Below, piece after piece: positions 61,946 to 64,000 of a stretch of 64,000 nt of DNA. The DNA is from Chitinophaga eiseniae (lineage in GTDB: Bacteria; Bacteroidota; Bacteroidia; Chitinophagales; Chitinophagaceae): the NCBI RefSeq assembly GCF_900167135.1, contig NZ_FUWZ01000005.1:319003-383002 (forward strand), in the 5' to 3' direction. Numbering within the stretch: position 1 is the first letter of the stretch; each line of letters begins with the position of its first letter. The position numbers were made by a program, and so were the translations under genes. The notes beneath the pieces are model-generated. The model searched no databases, had not been told where the DNA came from, and saw only the letters and a program-made list of their open reading frames with translations.

Positions 61946-64000
61946 ATGCATCAGACCATACGTTTTTACCTTCGTTATCACACCCGTTACGGGCAGGACG
62001 TTTACCTGCTGGGAAACATTCCTGCACTGGGCGGTGACGTGCCGCATCAGGCCCTCCGCCTGCAATGGGAAAACGACGAATGGTGGAGCGTTACTATCCG
62101 GATCACCACTACAGAACCCTTTGTTCTCCAATACCAATATCTTCTCCGGGAACTGGAAGAAGTGACCTACGAAGGCGGTATCCGCGAAATACTCCTCGAC
62201 CCCGCCCGGGAAGCATACCGGTTCACCGATACCTGGAACTACGCCGGCCAACCGCAGAACGCCTGGCAGACAGCTCCTTTTACCCGCGTATTTTTCCGTC
62301 GTCCGGTACAACGACCGGACAGCCGTACCGCCACCCATCAGTTCCGGGTACAGGCGCCGCTGCTGCCAGCAGGCAAGACCATCTGTCTCCTCGGTAATAT
62401 CCCGTCACTCGGCAACTGGAACATTGAGACGCCCCTGCTGCTGCAATACGATGCGCAAGGCTGGTTTACGGCAGCACCGCAGCTGCCGGCCAGCCCTACA
62501 CCGGTACGGTACAAATACGGTGTTTACGATCTTGATGACCATACCTTCGAACATTATGAAAACGGTCCTGACCGGGAGTTGCCGGTCTTCGCTACCACTG
62601 AGCATACCGTGCTGCATGATGGTTTCGTACGGTTGGATTATCCCCGCTGGAAAGGCGCCGGCGTGTCCGTACCTGTATTCAGCCTGCGCAGCCATCAGGG
62701 CTTTGGCACCGGTGAATTTGCGGACCTCGTACCACTGGCACAATGGGCCCGGCAGGGTGATTTGCAGCTGATACAGCTGCTGCCGGTCAACGATACCATC
62801 AGCACCTGGACCTGGCGTGACTCCTATCCCTACAACGCCATCTCTTCCTTTGCCCTGCATCCGCTTTACATCCGCTTGCAGGAAGTAGGGCAGCTGCCGG
62901 CCACACATCCGCTGCAACGGCAGTTTCATTCCTTACGGCAGTGGCTCAACGAAAAAGAGGAGGTGGATTACGAAACCGTCCTGTCCTATAAACTGGCCTA
63001 TCTCAAGGCGCTTTATGAAGCGGAAGGCGAGAAGTTGCAGACACGCGCCTACTGGCAGTGGTTTGCCGCCAACGAGCACTGGCTGCTGCCTTATGCCGTC
63101 TTCTGCTACCTGCGTGATAAATACCATACCGCCGATTTTTCCCGCTGGCCGGAATATAACCAATACGACTATACGGCTATCAACCAGCTGGTGATAAACG
63201 ACAGCGCCGCTGCCGATACTGCACATTTCTGGTTTTTTGTACAGTACCATCTGCATCTGCAGCTGCAACAGGCCATAACGGCGGTGCATAACGAAGGGGT
63301 GGCGCTTAAAGGAGACATCCCTATCGGCATATCCCGCCACAGCGCAGACGCCTGGATGAACCCAGATCTTTACCATCTTGATATGCAGGCAGGCGCGCCT
63401 CCCGACAGCTTCACGGCAGAGGGGCAGAACTGGGGCTTCCCCACGTACAATTGGAAAAAGATGATGGCCGATGGCTGCGAATGGTGGCAGCAGCGGCTTC
63501 GGCATATGTCCGTTTATTTCGACGCTTTCCGGATCGACCATATCCTCGGTTTTTTCCGTATCTGGCAGGTACCGCAACAGGCGGTACAGGGCCTGCTGGG
63601 GTATTTTTATCCGGCCATCCCCCTCAGCAGGGAGGAGCTGCTGCAGAAAGGTATTCCTTTTGACGAAGCGCGTTTCTGCCAGCCATGGATCACAGACGCG
63701 GTGCTGGACCAGATCTTTGGCAGCTATGCCGGCATCATCAAAGACCGTTACCTCTACGCACTGCCTCAGGGGCGTTATGCCCTACAGCCGCATTGCGATA
63801 CCCAGCGTAAAGTCAGGGAGCTGCAACTGCCGGAAGCAGTGGAATCCGCTCTGTTCCAGCTGATAGCGGACGTGTTGCTGATAAAGGTGACGCAGGGGGA
63901 GCGGGTGATGTATCATCCCCGGTACGACCTGGCTTCCACCGCCTCTTTTGCCGCGCTGGATGCTGTTACCCAGCAAAGATTACGAGACCTCTATCACCAC
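61946..64000 (+). CDS. malQ: 4-alpha-glucanotransferase with two CBM20 domains (3' end outside window)
   Basis: The first 685 codons are visible; the frame is open at the window end. Start MHQTIRFYLRYHTRYGQDVY. Two starch-binding CBM20 modules come first: about 1-105 (VYLLGNIPALGG, WENDEWWSVTI) and about 135-235 (ICLLGNIPSLGNWN, GWFTAAPQLPA). A GH77 catalytic domain follows (FSLRSHQGFGTGEFADL, PLYIRL, GDIPIGISRHSADAWMNP, SFTAEGQNWGFPTYNW), with the nucleophile Asp in YFDAFRIDHILGFFRIW. This CBM20-CBM20-GH77 order is that of plant DPE2 and of Bacteroidota MalQ. It transfers glucosyl units between maltose or malto-oligosaccharides and glycogen. No signal peptide: cytoplasmic. Confidence 0.93.
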   Translation, partial: MHQTIRFYLRYHTRYGQDVYLLGNIPALGGDVPHQALRLQWENDEWWSVTIRITTTEPFVLQYQYLLRELEEVTYEGGIREILLDPAREAYRFTDTWNYAGQPQNAWQTAPFTRVFFRRPVQRPDSRTATHQFRVQAPLLPAGKTICLLGNIPSLGNWNIETPLLLQYDAQGWFTAAPQLPASPTPVRYKYGVYDLDDHTFEHYENGPDRELPVFATTEHTVLHDGFVRLDYPRWKGAGVSVPVFSLRSHQGFGTGEFADLVPLAQWARQGDLQLIQLLPVNDTISTWTWRDSYPYNAISSFALHPLYIRLQEVGQLPATHPLQRQFHSLRQWLNEKEEVDYETVLSYKLAYLKALYEAEGEKLQTRAYWQWFAANEHWLLPYAVFCYLRDKYHTADFSRWPEYNQYDYTAINQLVINDSAAADTAHFWFFVQYHLHLQLQQAITAVHNEGVALKGDIPIGISRHSADAWMNPDLYHLDMQAGAPPDSFTAEGQNWGFPTYNWKKMMADGCEWWQQRLRHMSVYFDAFRIDHILGFFRIWQVPQQAVQGLLGYFYPAIPLSREELLQKGIPFDEARFCQPWITDAVLDQIFGSYAGIIKDRYLYALPQGRYALQPHCDTQRKVRELQLPEAVESALFQLIADVLLIKVTQGERVMYHPRYDLASTASFAALDAVTQQRLRDLYHH

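Overview
The window looks like a chromosomal segment of a Bacteroidota bacterium, most likely Chitinophagaceae (Chitinophaga-like). Evidence: three SusC/SusD outer-membrane pairs, two of them with their own ECF sigma factor and FecR anti-sigma factor; SusC proteins with STN domains; a LytS/LytTR two-component pair; a long Bacteroidota-type LepB; a DPE2-like MalQ with two starch-binding domains; and promoters of the Bacteroidota type (TTTG, 19-20 bp, TAnnTTTG). No rRNA, tRNA, transposase, integrase, CRISPR array or phage gene was seen. The species call is inference from gene families; the genus was not tested.

Layout. 1-3.6 kb: 5' part of an epoxide hydrolase, a frameshifted lipoprotein gene and a secreted amidohydrolase. 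3.6-17.4 kb: two complete minus-strand modules in tandem, each ordered sigma, FecR, SusC, SusD, with no polysaccharide-degrading enzyme inside. 17.7-24.1 kb: small accessory genes (VOC, SH3, GrpB, a secreted two-repeat protein), a gamma-glutamyltransferase and a sialate O-acetylesterase. 24.1-25.1 kb: an AT-rich toxin-antitoxin islet whose toxin reading frame is broken at a run of seven A. 25.1-35.9 kb: DinB, a Dabb protein, an operon of histidine kinase, DUF4407 membrane coiled-coil protein and LytTR regulator, a TetR regulator with a probable target alpha/beta hydrolase, a TIM-barrel protein, a dienelactone hydrolase, an orphan FecR and proline dehydrogenase. 36.0-40.4 kb: a third SusC/SusD pair without STN domain or local regulators. 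40.7-64 kb: mainly housekeeping: thyA-folA, dnaG, thiolase, pdhB, cysE-cysM, an NtrC-like regulator, lepB, cdd, a TPR protein, argS, two outer-membrane proteins, dnaK and malQ (cut by the window end).

How the parts work together. In the two SusCD modules a ligand at the TonB-dependent SusC would signal through its STN domain to FecR, which releases the ECF sigma factor to transcribe the module. The TetR gene and the hydrolase behind it share an operator-like sequence. cysE and cysM give serine to O-acetylserine to cysteine; thyA and folA form the thymidylate cycle.

The most unusual content lies between genes: a family of long, often nested inverted repeats. Two are homologous ~160-bp elements in opposite orientation at 51.4 and 54.7 kb; one is a perfect 31-bp inverted repeat in a divergent promoter region at 49.3 kb; several are double hairpins at gene ends. 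The best candidates for something little described are this repeat family, the kinase-DUF4407-LytTR triad, and a sigma factor with a hydrophobic C-terminal tail.
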